Source: Acinetobacter colistiniresistens (GTDB lineage: Bacteria; Pseudomonadota; Gammaproteobacteria; Pseudomonadales; Moraxellaceae). Taken from it: DNA of 64,000 bases. Numbering within the stretch: position 1 is the first letter of the stretch; each line of letters starts with the position of its first letter. Location: contig NZ_CP102099.1 of NCBI RefSeq assembly GCF_024582815.1, positions 3,348,001 through 3,412,000 on the forward strand, in the 5' to 3' direction. Of this stretch, positions 54,024-62,741 are shown piece after piece. Both the position numbers and the translations under genes were made by a program. Under the pieces are notes generated by a model that was not told where the DNA came from, ran no database searches, and saw only the letters and a program-made list of their open reading frames with translations.

Positions 54024-54067
54024 CCCCCTCTTGCGAAACGTAGTTTCTCACCTTTAGTAAAGGGGGA
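54024..54067. repeat. C/G-rich inverted repeat A beside metH
   Basis: CCCCCT at the left and AGGGGG at the right enclose an inner hairpin GAAAC-GTA-GTTTC. It is the first of three related palindromic stretches before the DUF559 gene. Confidence 0.6.
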
Positions 54068-54099
54068 CTTGCACGTATCTAATAAATTACGTGACAGCT

Positions 54100-54119
54100 C
54101 CTCCCTTTTCAAAGGGAGG
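54100..54119. repeat. Palindrome B
   Basis: CCTCCCTTT-TC-AAAGGGAGG, 9-bp perfect arms. It is followed by TTGGGAGGGATT, which repeats part of it. Confidence 0.85.
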
Positions 54120-54244
54120 TTGGGAGGGATTGAATTGATAATTGTATAAAAAATAATTTTCTGAATAGCCAAGAGAAAGAAATTTGACTGGCAAATGTAT
54201 AATCTAGAAACTAAAAAGTATGAAGCAAGATTCTAATCGGCCAA

Positions 54245-54264
54245 CCCTCCTTTAAAAAGGAGGG
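54245..54264. repeat. Palindrome C
   Basis: CCCTCCTTT-AA-AAAGGAGGG, 9-bp perfect arms, related in composition to palindrome B. It lies 105 bases before the stop of the DUF559 gene. A degraded third copy (CTTCCCTCTTATAAAG) follows at about 54306. Confidence 0.85.
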
Positions 54265-54368
54265 AACGGCGGGAATCCACGACATAGATCCAATTCACAG
54301 CAAAGCTTCCCTCTTATAAAGCAGGATTAGAAGGTTTCTAACCTTTGCCGAACCATAGAATAAATCTG

Positions 54369-54695
54369 CTATACCACAGCATCCATCTCAGTCAAAATCT
54401 GATGATTAGTAAATCTTAAAGTGATCAGTCCTAATTCACTTAAAGCATGATCACGATTTTGATCAGCCTCTAACCCCAATTTGGTGTAATGCTGCCCACC
54501 ATCACATTCAATGACCAAATTCACTGCTGGACTATAGAAATCCACAATAAAATTTAGAAGAGGTTTTTGTCGATAAAACTGTAATCCTAAAATCTGTTTA
54601 CGTCTGATTCTTTGCCATAGCAGTTGCTCAGCATCTGTCATATTGCTTCTTAAATTTCGAGATACTTGCTTTAGATTTTTATTATAAGGCTTCAT
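54369..54695 (-). CDS. DUF559 endonuclease-like protein
   Basis: The 108-residue product has the Vsr/restriction-endonuclease-like fold of DUF559: NMTDAEQLLWQRIRRKQILG, QFYRQKPLLNFIVDFYSPAV and NLVIECDGGQHYTKLG, with the catalytic Asp-Glu-x-Asp (D in VDFY, E-C-D in IECDGG) visible. The family occurs across bacteria and is often found near short G/C-rich palindromes, as here. A DNA-nicking or repair role is inferred. It ends before palindrome C, on the minus strand, and has no partner gene. Confidence 0.85.
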   Translation of the reverse strand: MKPYNKNLKQVSRNLRSNMTDAEQLLWQRIRRKQILGLQFYRQKPLLNFIVDFYSPAVNLVIECDGGQHYTKLGLEADQNRDHALSELGLITLRFTNHQILTEMDAVV

Positions 54696-54783
54696 CTAAT
54701 TAATTCAGCGTTAGAGTAAAATTAAGAAATAAAAGGCAGCTAAATCTTTAACTTATCAATCCTATATACTTAATCTTCCAAAA

Positions 54784-55254
54784 TTAACAATTATCAAAGA
54801 ACAACTTATATTTTAAAAGTTTTCCATTTTTAAAAACAAATTCTATTGAATCATTTCCACTTTCAGCCAGCCCACTATAAACAGCATTCTTATTTTCAGC
54901 GTCCATCCACAATTCATATTTTTTAAATTGTTGCATAAAACTCTTTTGATCTATCCCACTACCAATCTTTTGTCCATGAAACACTAGTGCATTGTTCTGA
55001 CTAAAATAAACCTCTTTAATGACACCTGTATCTAAAAGTTTAAAGCTGCCATAATCATATTCATCTGGGAAATAGCCACCGTTACATTCATCAGGTTTTC
55101 CTTTAACAACGCTTTTCGGTTTACCCAATGAACGTATAGGCACCTCCCAATTATTGTACGTTTTACCCTGAATCACAGGTTGAACAAATGGAGCTGCAAA
55201 CAGTGGCTGTGAAACCAGACACATCAACCCTAAACCCAATATTTTATTTTTCAT
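54784..55254 (-). CDS. Secreted hypothetical protein
   Basis: The 156-residue product has a signal peptide cut near LFAAP (about 1-20, MKNKILGLGLMCLVSQPLFA). The mature part has three Cys (CNGGYFP, FDNC and others) and mixed beta strands. No family is recognised. It is expected in the periplasm. It stands alone on the minus strand and has an AT-rich upstream region of 170 bases. Confidence 0.6.
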   Translation of the reverse strand: MKNKILGLGLMCLVSQPLFAAPFVQPVIQGKTYNNWEVPIRSLGKPKSVVKGKPDECNGGYFPDEYDYGSFKLLDTGVIKEVYFSQNNALVFHGQKIGSGIDQKSFMQQFKKYELWMDAENKNAVYSGLAESGNDSIEFVFKNGKLLKYKLFFDNC

Positions 55255-55427
55255 TCTAGATATTCTTCAAAAACTAATCGGCTCAGTATAAATAAAATTT
55301 GAAGTAAATACGCCCCACAAGCGACAATTCATCCAACGATATTATTTAATACGATGTTTAAACCTCACATCGGAAAAACATCGCACTAATTTAGAACCTA
55401 TATCACTTCAATATAGGCTCTTTGCAC

Positions 55428-56711
55428 TTACAGCTCTTTATGCTTCTCAATCAAATCCTCTAGATTCTGATAAACATGCAACACCCGATCTTTATGCGTT
55501 CGCGCATGATCCAAACGCTGCTCAGGATCAACCAACAGCAAGCTGTGACCATCATCAATCAAACGATCAATGCCTTCCAAAAACATCCGTTTTCCGACCT
55601 CATGAATCAGTGAAATCTGAGTTAAATCAATCACAATAGAACTTTTATCGACAGGCTCACATTGCAAGGTCCGTAACAACATTTCCGCTTCAGTAAATTT
55701 CAATACACCGCGAAGCACATACACACTCAAAGATGCATCTTTTCCAGTTCGATAATGACTCTGCACAATCGTTTGTGCGGAAGGTGTGCCTTCCATCAAA
55801 TGCAAGCCCATATCACGAGAGAGCCGTTCCAAGATATCAATGCCGCGTATACTATTACCGTGCTCATCGAGTCGAGGAGAAAAAGCCGCAATACTCACCT
55901 GACCCGGCAACACCCCCAAGATTCCACCAGCAACACCACTTTTGGCAGGAATCCCCACCGTTGTGAGCCAATCCCCCGCAGCATCATACATCCCACAACT
56001 CATCATCACACTCAGGACTTGGCGTACTACAGCACGATTCAATAAGCGTTTTCCAGTTTTAGGATCTACTCCGCCATTGGCAAAAACACTGCCCATCCGT
56101 ACCAGATCTTTAACTGTCACCAAGATCGCGCATTGGCGAATATAGCCATTCACAATTTCTTCAGGATCGGACTCTAAAATTCCTACGGTTCGCAACATAT
56201 AACCGATCGAGAGATTGCGGTAAGCCGTTTTCACCTCAGATTCATATACTGCATCATCAAATTGCAGCTCACGTCCTGCCAGCTCACTCATAAATCGACG
56301 TAAAATTTCTGCGCCTGATAACTCATCTTTGACTGGAATCAATGAATGTGTAGTGATTGCACCCGAATTAATCATCGGATTTTTGGGACGGCGGTCTTTG
56401 CCCAATGAAATTTCATTAAAAGCTTCACCTGAAGGTTCAACCCCTACTTTCTCTAATACCGCGTCTATACCAAGCTGTTGTAGCACATAGGCATACGTAA
56501 ATGGTTTGGACATCGACTGAATGGTAAATTCAATCTCATCATCCCCAACGGAATAAATTTCACCATCAACTGTAGATAAAGCCAGTGCCAAACGATCAGG
56601 ATTGGCGTTGGCCAACTCAGGAATATAATCGGCGAGATTTCCTCTATTATCTGTATCGCAGGCCTCAATCACATGTGCCAAGTAATCAGGAAGAGGAGTT
56701 TTCATGGTCAT
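55428..56711 (-). CDS. glsA: Glutaminase fused to a STAS domain
   Basis: The 427-residue product has an N-terminal Ser-dependent glutaminase domain (about 1-300): EFTIQSMSKPFTYAYVLQQL, where Ser66 and Lys69 form S-x2-K, then NPMINSGAI and GIPAKSGVAGGILGVLPGQV. A C-terminal STAS domain follows (about 310-425, VIDLTQISLIHEVGKRMFL). It makes glutamate and ammonia from glutamine. The STAS part may sense nucleotide or partners. An ATG two codons in (56705) is also plausible. Plain GlsA proteins are about 310 residues. Confidence 0.92.
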   Translation of the reverse strand: MTMKTPLPDYLAHVIEACDTDNRGNLADYIPELANANPDRLALALSTVDGEIYSVGDDEIEFTIQSMSKPFTYAYVLQQLGIDAVLEKVGVEPSGEAFNEISLGKDRRPKNPMINSGAITTHSLIPVKDELSGAEILRRFMSELAGRELQFDDAVYESEVKTAYRNLSIGYMLRTVGILESDPEEIVNGYIRQCAILVTVKDLVRMGSVFANGGVDPKTGKRLLNRAVVRQVLSVMMSCGMYDAAGDWLTTVGIPAKSGVAGGILGVLPGQVSIAAFSPRLDEHGNSIRGIDILERLSRDMGLHLMEGTPSAQTIVQSHYRTGKDASLSVYVLRGVLKFTEAEMLLRTLQCEPVDKSSIVIDLTQISLIHEVGKRMFLEGIDRLIDDGHSLLLVDPEQRLDHARTHKDRVLHVYQNLEDLIEKHKEL

Positions 56712-56820
56712 CTAACCTTTAAATATTTCAAGTTTTAATTTAGATGAAAGTTATAATACAGATCACTGATCATATAAAAATTATAGCTTTTGTAATGATT
56801 TTATGAGCTTACAAAAACAA

Positions 56821-57303
56821 CTAACTCAAACGCTCAACAAATAAAATACCATCCAAATGATCCACCTCATGCTGAACAATACGCGCAGGAAAACCTTCAA
56901 AAGTGGTTTCAATCACTTCACCCTGTAAGGTGTAATAACGTACTTTGACCGCTTGTGCCCGTTCTACCTGCCCACGTTCATCTGGCACACTGAGACAGCC
57001 TTCCTCACCCAAACAAGACTCTTGAGAAAACGCCAGAATCTCAGGATTGACCATCACCACGGCATCCATTTCAGGTGCATCGGGATAACGCGGATTGGGA
57101 CGCGATGCCACAATAATTAATCGTTTAGAAATATAAACTTGTGGTGCCGCAATCCCGACACCATTCCGCTCCAGCATGGTCGCATGCATGGCAGAAGCCA
57201 ATTGCAATAACCATTCACTGTTAAATTCCCCGCTCGCGACCGTTGCCGCTTTAATTTTTAGAACTTCTTCACCACGTTGTGCTACAGGTAGAATTACACT
57301 CAT
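56821..57303 (-). CDS. def: Peptide deformylase
   Basis: The 160-residue product has all three motifs: GVGIAAPQV (48-56), EEGCLSVPDERG with metal Cys, and IVQHEVDHLDGILF with the two metal His and the catalytic Glu. It removes the formyl group from nascent proteins. It is slightly shorter than the usual 170. The genome probably has another def next to fmt; this could be a second copy, which cannot be told here. It lies alone between glsA and the small membrane ORF. Confidence 0.93.
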   Translation of the reverse strand: MSVILPVAQRGEEVLKIKAATVASGEFNSEWLLQLASAMHATMLERNGVGIAAPQVYISKRLIIVASRPNPRYPDAPEMDAVVMVNPEILAFSQESCLGEEGCLSVPDERGQVERAQAVKVRYYTLQGEVIETTFEGFPARIVQHEVDHLDGILFVERLS

Positions 57304-57436
57304 CCCACGCCCTTATAATTGTTTTGACCAAATAGTGAATAATATCGTATTGGATATTTTATCGGGTTACCATAATTTTCATTTAAGAATCTTGTCATAA
57401 TATATGCGCGATAAAAATAACCGATGGCAAACCACA

Positions 57437-57640
57437 ATGAATGCAACCCAACTCTTTCTTGGTGTGATCTTTAGCTCAATTGGCTTAGGCTATTTTATGT
57501 ATGGCAAAAAACAGAAAATGACCGTGCCTTTGGTCTGTGGTTTAGTTCTGATGCTCTTTACCTACTTCATCGATAGCAACACCGTAGTTGGCATCATTGG
57601 TGTGATTGTTTCAATTATTCCCTATTTCTTGCGTTTCTAA
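57437..57640 (+). CDS. Small two-to-three-helix membrane protein
   Basis: From ATG 57437 the product is 67 residues; an ATG at 57404 would add 11. Hydrophobic helices are TQLFLGVIFSSIGLGYFMYG, VPLVCGLVLMLFTYFI and TVVGIIGVIVSIIPYFL. The GKKQK after the first helix is common in a small uncharacterised inner-membrane family. Function unknown. It is followed at once by a terminator. Confidence 0.65.
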   Translation: MNATQLFLGVIFSSIGLGYFMYGKKQKMTVPLVCGLVLMLFTYFIDSNTVVGIIGVIVSIIPYFLRF

Positions 57641-57642
57641 AA

Positions 57643-57675
57643 ACATAAAACTCTCCACTTGAAGAGTTTTATGTT
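57643..57675. terminator. Bidirectional terminator
   Basis: AACATAAAACTCT and AGAGTTTTATGTT pair around CCACTTGA between two convergent genes. Confidence 0.85.
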
Positions 57676-57684
57676 GATGGAAAA

Positions 57685-58176
57685 TTAAAGATGCTGCTTT
57701 AACTCATCAGCAACAATCTCGATTTCAAGCGTGCTGAATCTACGGATTTCGCCTTCAGCATGCTTTTCCAACATCCCGCCAATCAAGGGAACTTTGACTT
57801 TGACAGTCCACGTTAAAGCGATATGTACTTTCTCACTATCCCCGGTCACACTACGTTCGCCCTTCGCTTCCAAAGGCAGATTTGCACCAAGCTCAACTGT
57901 CGAGGTTAAGTTTTTCAAATGAGTAATGTCTGCACGTTTTAGACGGAATGCATTTTTTAATAATTTTTTGGCGACCTCTGGAATATTCACATCCAGATTA
58001 TATTCACGACGTAGCGTATAAATATCGCCCTTGATATTCGATTCAATAATGTCCAAGTTTTCACCCGGAATACGTTTGCATACAGCTTCATGCAATGAAG
58101 TATCCGCCACCAGTCTTGAAAAATCTTCAATTGAAACACCATGAATTGTTTCATTCACCGTAAATTGATGTGCCAT
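57685..58176 (-). CDS. DUF2505-family protein
   Basis: From ATG 58176 the product is 163 residues. It has a START/SRPBCC-like fold pattern: FTVNETIHGVSIEDFSRLVA at the start, a middle beta sheet, and the C-terminal helix VPLIGGMLEKHAEGEIRR typical of DUF2505. It may bind a hydrophobic ligand. It appears cytoplasmic, with no signal. Separate from its neighbours by 100 bases. Function unknown. Confidence 0.75.
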   Translation of the reverse strand: MAHQFTVNETIHGVSIEDFSRLVADTSLHEAVCKRIPGENLDIIESNIKGDIYTLRREYNLDVNIPEVAKKLLKNAFRLKRADITHLKNLTSTVELGANLPLEAKGERSVTGDSEKVHIALTWTVKVKVPLIGGMLEKHAEGEIRRFSTLEIEIVADELKQHL

Positions 58177-58283
58177 TTTTAAATGTCCATTTTGTTTTAT
58201 TAGGATTTCATGATTGCGCAAAAGTATAGCACTCGGACTTAGATCTCAAAATCTGGGGGCTCAAAAATAGATGACTGTTCGGA

Positions 58284-58574
58284 TTAGTTATTTTGATTGT
58301 AATGATGTCGTATACCTAATTTAACCGTCACCCGCTGCAAGCGACTGATATATAGATAATGGTCGCCATATTCAATTACCGCATAAAATTGTTCCGCGCC
58401 ATCATCCAAACCTGTTGCTGACCATGTTGTTCCTTGTGGAAATTCATCTAACCATGCGGCTTTATAAAAGTCTGAAACGGACTCAAAGTCTAGATAAAAG
58501 GATGGATTTGCCATAATTTTGGCCGCCATCTGGTCAAATTTTTGTTGCTTAAATGCGTCTAAACTAAGTAACAC
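58284..58574 (-). CDS. Hypothetical protein, 96 aa
   Basis: The product starts MLLSLDAFKQQKFDQMAAKI and contains aromatic-rich FYLDFESVSDFYKAAWLDEF and a basic end. It has no signal or membrane segment. No family was recognised. It may be cytoplasmic. It ends with a His/Asn-rich HHYNQNN. It has no clear partner gene. Confidence 0.5.
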   Translation of the reverse strand: MLLSLDAFKQQKFDQMAAKIMANPSFYLDFESVSDFYKAAWLDEFPQGTTWSATGLDDGAEQFYAVIEYGDHYLYISRLQRVTVKLGIRHHYNQNN

Positions 58575-58822
58575 GAACCTTCCTTATCGTTTCAAATCAA
58601 GCTTAAATTTCATTGTTCAATCTAAAGTTAATCTTAAGCAAAATTACAAAAATACAGTGATTTTCTGATCGCTCCATTTTGCGCGGGAATGCGCTGTTTT
58701 TCTAGATTATTTTCAGTTTTATCATACATTTTCCGGTACTGCTGATTTGCTCACGCGGACTCAATATGTTATCAACATATTATGCTTTATTATTTTTTAT
58801 AACCATAAAGGAGCAATATAAA

Positions 58823-59263
58823 ATGTCATATCAGAATATATTAGTCCCTGTTGACGATTCTCCAATTTCTTATGCAGCGGTTGAACATGCACTGTCTTTA
58901 GCAAAATTATCAGGGGCAAAAGTCACGATCTTGAGTGTCGTTGTCGTTGATCCTTTTGTGGGTGTGGATTTCTATCAGTTTGCGCCTGCGGTAACAGATT
59001 ATTTTATGCAAGCCGAAGCGCATGCCAAAACCCAGCTACAAGATATTTCCCAATCCTTTATCCGTGACGGTATTGAAGTTAATACCAAGATTCATCATGG
59101 TTCAGCCAGTGAAGGGATTATTTTTGTGGCCGATGAAGTCGGTGCAGATTTGATTGTGATGGGGTCTCATGGCCGTACAGGAGTAAAACGTTTACTGCTC
59201 GGTAGCGTAGCACGTGCCGTTTTAACCGAATCACATATTCCTGTACTGATCGTTAAGCAATAA
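58823..59263 (+). CDS. Universal stress protein (UspA family)
   Basis: From ATG 58823 with AAGGAG 10 bases upstream the product is 146 residues. It has NILVPVDDSPISYAAVEHAL at the start and the ATP-binding G-x2-G-x9-G-S loop in VMGSHGRTGVKRLLLGSVAR, ending VLTESHIPVLIVKQ. It is cytoplasmic and likely ATP-binding. A terminator follows. In Acinetobacter such proteins help survive oxidative or acid stress. Confidence 0.93.
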   Translation: MSYQNILVPVDDSPISYAAVEHALSLAKLSGAKVTILSVVVVDPFVGVDFYQFAPAVTDYFMQAEAHAKTQLQDISQSFIRDGIEVNTKIHHGSASEGIIFVADEVGADLIVMGSHGRTGVKRLLLGSVARAVLTESHIPVLIVKQ

Positions 59264-59276
59264 GCGCCTGCTTTTA

Positions 59277-59313
59277 CTAAAAAAACCCTGTGTCTCGATA
59301 CGGGGTTTTTTAT
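59277..59313. terminator. Terminator of the uspA-like gene
   Basis: AAACCCTGT and ACGGGGTTT pair (one U-G) around GTCTCGAT, then a T-run on the + strand. Confidence 0.8.
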
Positions 59314-59520
59314 TATCTGAAAGCTCCCGACCAGACCGATTAGCCCCCCATATTGATCATTTACAACCCTATGCCATGATCTAAAAAGATGCTTCACTTA
59401 TAGCTAGACATTCATTTTAAAATCAAAATAGTGTGTGGAATCAGCTCGCTATCTTTCAAAAATGAGTGTTTATCAAGAACACTTTTAATAATAAGACATA
59501 ATATTGCAAGGATGATCAAT

Positions 59521-60762
59521 ATGAAACTCAATCCAATGGTGATTGCCCTCTGTGGGATGTGTATCACAACATTAAACCACGCTGCAGCACTGGATCAATC
59601 AGCACAATCCATTCTCCCTTTTCTAGAAAATGGCAATTATGTCGAGGTCAATGCCACTGCAGTAGATCCAAGTATTTCGGGGAAAATTCGTAATCGCCCA
59701 GAACTGGTCAATGATCCTCAGAATCTTAACTCAGGCAATATGGGCAATAATTTTCAATATTATAGTGCCGTACTCAAATTACAGCTAACAAATCAAATCA
59801 GCTTTGGCCTGCTTTACGATCAACCGTTTGGTGCTAATATTACTTATCCTATGCAGTCCAATAATACCTTTTCGGATAATGAGTTTACCCAACAAGGGAC
59901 ATCGGTCAATGTCGATACCGAAAGCATCAGCATGATTTTAGGTGTGAATCCTTTTCGCAATTTTCAACTCTATGGCGGTGCCGTCTATCAATCTGTCAAA
60001 GGTGATGTAGCACTGCGTGGTAATTCATACGGCGAAGCCTTTAATGGCTATGATGCCAAATTTAAAGCCAATCATGCGGTCGGTTGGTTGGCAGGTCTGG
60101 GTTATCAAATTCCAGATATCGCCTTAAAAGCAGCGGTGACCTATCGTTCTAAAATCGACCATGATATGCAAGCAACTGAAACCATGTTGGGTCAACCTTT
60201 GGAAGTCACCACAGCAAGTAAAACCAGAATTTCCACTCCACAATCCGTCAATATTGATTTTCAAACAGGCATATATAAAGACACGCTACTCTATACCAAT
60301 CTACGTTGGGTCAACTGGAAAGATTTTCACATTCGCCCTACTCAATTTGGCGCAGTGACCGAATATCTAACAGGCTTGATCAGCGAAGGAAGCTATACAG
60401 GCGGCTTTGATCTGGACAGCTATCAAAAAGATCAATGGACGGTAAATGTCGGACTTGGGCATCAGTTTACTGAAAAATGGAGTGCATCGACGGAAGTCAG
60501 TTGGGACTCAGGTACAGGCGACCCTGCATCGACCTTAAATCCAACCAAAGGCTCTTGGGGGCTTGGCTTAGGTGTTCAGTTCAACCCTGCTCAGAACTAC
60601 TTTATTGCGGCTGGAGTTAAATACTTCTGGTTAGGCGATGTCGTTGCCGAAGATGGTACTTATTACATCCCAGTGCCTGGCATTAAACCGATTGCAGAAC
60701 AGGCCGATTTTAACAATAACAGCGCCATCGCTTATGGTCTAAAAATTGGCTATCGTTTTTAG
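59521..60762 (+). CDS. FadL-family outer-membrane porin
   Basis: From ATG 59521 (AAGGA 8-12 bases upstream) the product is 413 residues with a signal peptide ending near LNHAAAL. It shows the OMPP1/FadL features: NPFRNFQLYGGAVYQSVKGD, VGWLAGLGYQIPDIALKAAV, PQSVNIDFQTGI and a C-terminal Phe (KIGYRF). It makes a 14-stranded barrel for uptake of fatty acids or hydrophobics. The usual N-terminal Asn-Pro-Ala hatch is hard to see in this version. A 9-bp inverted repeat follows at 60792-60826. Confidence 0.9.
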   Translation: MKLNPMVIALCGMCITTLNHAAALDQSAQSILPFLENGNYVEVNATAVDPSISGKIRNRPELVNDPQNLNSGNMGNNFQYYSAVLKLQLTNQISFGLLYDQPFGANITYPMQSNNTFSDNEFTQQGTSVNVDTESISMILGVNPFRNFQLYGGAVYQSVKGDVALRGNSYGEAFNGYDAKFKANHAVGWLAGLGYQIPDIALKAAVTYRSKIDHDMQATETMLGQPLEVTTASKTRISTPQSVNIDFQTGIYKDTLLYTNLRWVNWKDFHIRPTQFGAVTEYLTGLISEGSYTGGFDLDSYQKDQWTVNVGLGHQFTEKWSASTEVSWDSGTGDPASTLNPTKGSWGLGLGVQFNPAQNYFIAAGVKYFWLGDVVAEDGTYYIPVPGIKPIAEQADFNNNSAIAYGLKIGYRF

Positions 60763-60791
60763 CAAATCATTTCAATCAGCTATTCAGCCAC

Positions 60792-60826
60792 GTAGGAACA
60801 TGATCCGCTTCAAATCCTGTTCCTAC
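60792..60826. repeat. Inverted repeat after the FadL gene
   Basis: GTAGGAACA and TGTTCCTAC pair perfectly around a 17-base loop. It has no T-run, so terminator function is uncertain. Confidence 0.5.
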
Positions 60827-60916
60827 TTCATGATTTCCTATGCTTGAGGAAAACAGTTAGATTAGAATCTCGGCAATATTATTCTGATAATGAACCTAAT
60901 CACGAGCAAAAATCCA

Positions 60917-61279
60917 ATGCAAAAAATCTCCTTTGTCTTTTTTATATTTAGCTTACTTTTTCCTTTCACTACTTTTGCCAATTCAACTGAACCGCAAGAA
61001 AGTATGGATATTTTTATGGGCACCTTAACCATAAAGGATAAAAAAGCCACTTTGACGCGATGTGATAGTGTAGAAAATGAATATGTGCTAAAAGATGCAG
61101 ATTGGTCTAAGGAAAAGGCGGTATCAAGTTTTATCTCCAAAGCCTCAAAACTCAAACAGCCGATTTATGCAGAAGTGATTGCAGCCTATAAAAGCGAAAA
61201 AGATACCAATGTTTTACTGGTCGATTCCATTGAAAATCTGACTGAAGCGAAAAGCTGTCATTTGGCAGATTTCTTTTAA
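60917..61279 (+). CDS. Secreted hypothetical protein, 120 aa
   Basis: From ATG 60917 the product has a signal peptide (about 1-22, ISFVFFIFSLLFPFTTFAN). The mature domain contains FMGTLTIKDKKATLTRCDSV and a C-terminal Cys (KSCHLADFF). The two Cys could form a disulfide in the periplasm. The TLTRCDS with YVLKD pattern resembles NlpE/META-like small-beta-barrel proteins, but no match is sure. Function unknown. Confidence 0.55.
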   Translation: MQKISFVFFIFSLLFPFTTFANSTEPQESMDIFMGTLTIKDKKATLTRCDSVENEYVLKDADWSKEKAVSSFISKASKLKQPIYAEVIAAYKSEKDTNVLLVDSIENLTEAKSCHLADFF

Positions 61280-61332
61280 GGCTCAAAATCGTTAACAAAC
61301 TTTTAGGTCGGCTATTGGCAATCGCAATGCCG

Positions 61333-62496
61333 TTACTCACTAAACGTTTGCCATGTCTCAAAAGCATGCGTGCGATACAGCTTTAACTTGGAAAACTGAG
61401 GAATAATTGCTTCACTTTGTGTCGGTCTTAAAAACACAAAATCATCGACTTGAATATCACAATCCTTCGGTACATTGACCAACTCCTGATTACTGCTACG
61501 ACCATACAATGCATGGGTATGCGCTTGGTCAGGATAGACATAATCAGCCAGCCAATAGCCACCATAAATAAACAGCGCCTTACACTTATGTGGCAATTTA
61601 TCCAACAATGACATCGATGGCAGTTGAGTAAATGGCAAGATTTTTAATACCGGTGCAGCAATCCATAAGGCGGGTTGCAAGGCCCTTAAAAAATCACTGT
61701 CAAAATCACTCGGTTTGAGCAGCATTGAACCAAAAGACAAATCATTGCAGACACTTTCAGTCGTATGAAAACTAAAGGTTGGACTGCCTCCGCCATTAAA
61801 GCAAAGCTCATCCCTCCACAGCGTTGGGAACTGCTCTTTAATTAGCTTTTGGTAATCGGCATAGGTCTGCTGCGAGCTTTGATAGGCCAATTCAGGCTTT
61901 TTAATAATGGCTGGGATTTTGCTGACATGCGCATCATAGCCCATCAAACCAGAAAGTTTTAAATACTGCGGATACTGTTGAATTAACTTTAATATTTCGC
62001 CCATTTGCGCTGTCGACTGCACGCCACCACGATGTAAACCGACATCAATCTCAATATTTACATCCAAGCATAGCGAATAGAGCTGAGCAATCTCTAGGTA
62101 TTGCTGTAAACGTTGCTTGCTATCAATCAGCCACTGGATATTGGCATTTGACCATTCTGGATGCTGTTCAAAGAAGTGACGTACGGCTTGGGCGGGCATC
62201 GGCTTACCCAACAAGATATCGGCTTCAGCAAAATTTTCTAGGATTGAAACGATATGTGGTTGATGAAACACCATAAAGCGCTGTGTATCAATCTGTTCAG
62301 ATAACAATTTGAGTAAGTCTAGGCTCGCTAATGACTTCACCACCAAGCGCGCTTTTAAATGTGGTGCATGAGACAATCGTACTTGCACATGCTGGATATT
62401 CTGTTTTAAAGCCGCTGCATCGATGATCAGTTGCGGAGTGGCAATCCCCTGTTTTTTTAGATCGAGATTGAGTTGTTTAAAATAATGATCCAACAT
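61333..62496 (-). CDS. DSD1/alanine-racemase-fold PLP enzyme
   Basis: The 387-residue product has the alanine racemase N-terminal barrel: TPQLIIDAAALKQNIQHVQV, PLP-Lys in LKARLVVKSLASLDLLKLL, and INVGLHRGG-like text IEIDVGLHRGGVQSTAQ. A C-terminal D-serine dehydratase-like domain has FNGGGSPTFSFHTTESV, YGGYWLADYV and FVFLRPTQSEAIIP (metal site His/Cys less clear). It may be a D-threonine aldolase or D-serine dehydratase relative. The stop is 54 bases from the previous gene. It sits next to an aldonolactone-oxidase-like gene on the same strand. Confidence 0.75.
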   Translation of the reverse strand: MLDHYFKQLNLDLKKQGIATPQLIIDAAALKQNIQHVQVRLSHAPHLKARLVVKSLASLDLLKLLSEQIDTQRFMVFHQPHIVSILENFAEADILLGKPMPAQAVRHFFEQHPEWSNANIQWLIDSKQRLQQYLEIAQLYSLCLDVNIEIDVGLHRGGVQSTAQMGEILKLIQQYPQYLKLSGLMGYDAHVSKIPAIIKKPELAYQSSQQTYADYQKLIKEQFPTLWRDELCFNGGGSPTFSFHTTESVCNDLSFGSMLLKPSDFDSDFLRALQPALWIAAPVLKILPFTQLPSMSLLDKLPHKCKALFIYGGYWLADYVYPDQAHTHALYGRSSNQELVNVPKDCDIQVDDFVFLRPTQSEAIIPQFSKLKLYRTHAFETWQTFSE

Positions 62497-62741
62497 GGCG
62501 ATACCTTTTTTATTTAATCGTGATCCTAAAAAACCATCTTATACGAGGGAATGTCATCTACAACCTGAGCAAGCCAAAGCGACCAAAGCTTTGGCAAAAC
62601 GCAAGAGTTTAAATACATCTTGCGAAGCTTGAAATGCTTCTCAGGACGAAACCAAAGTAAATCTAGCCGAAAGCTTCACCCTTAATTGGATGGGAATTCG
62701 ATATGATTCCGTTAAGTACTTTCAACTCATAAAAATTCGAT

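Noticed and set aside
62560..62625. CCAAAGCTTTGG palindrome in the gap left of the lactone-oxidase-like gene
   Set aside because: Short and isolated, with no T-run and no repeat elsewhere in the window.
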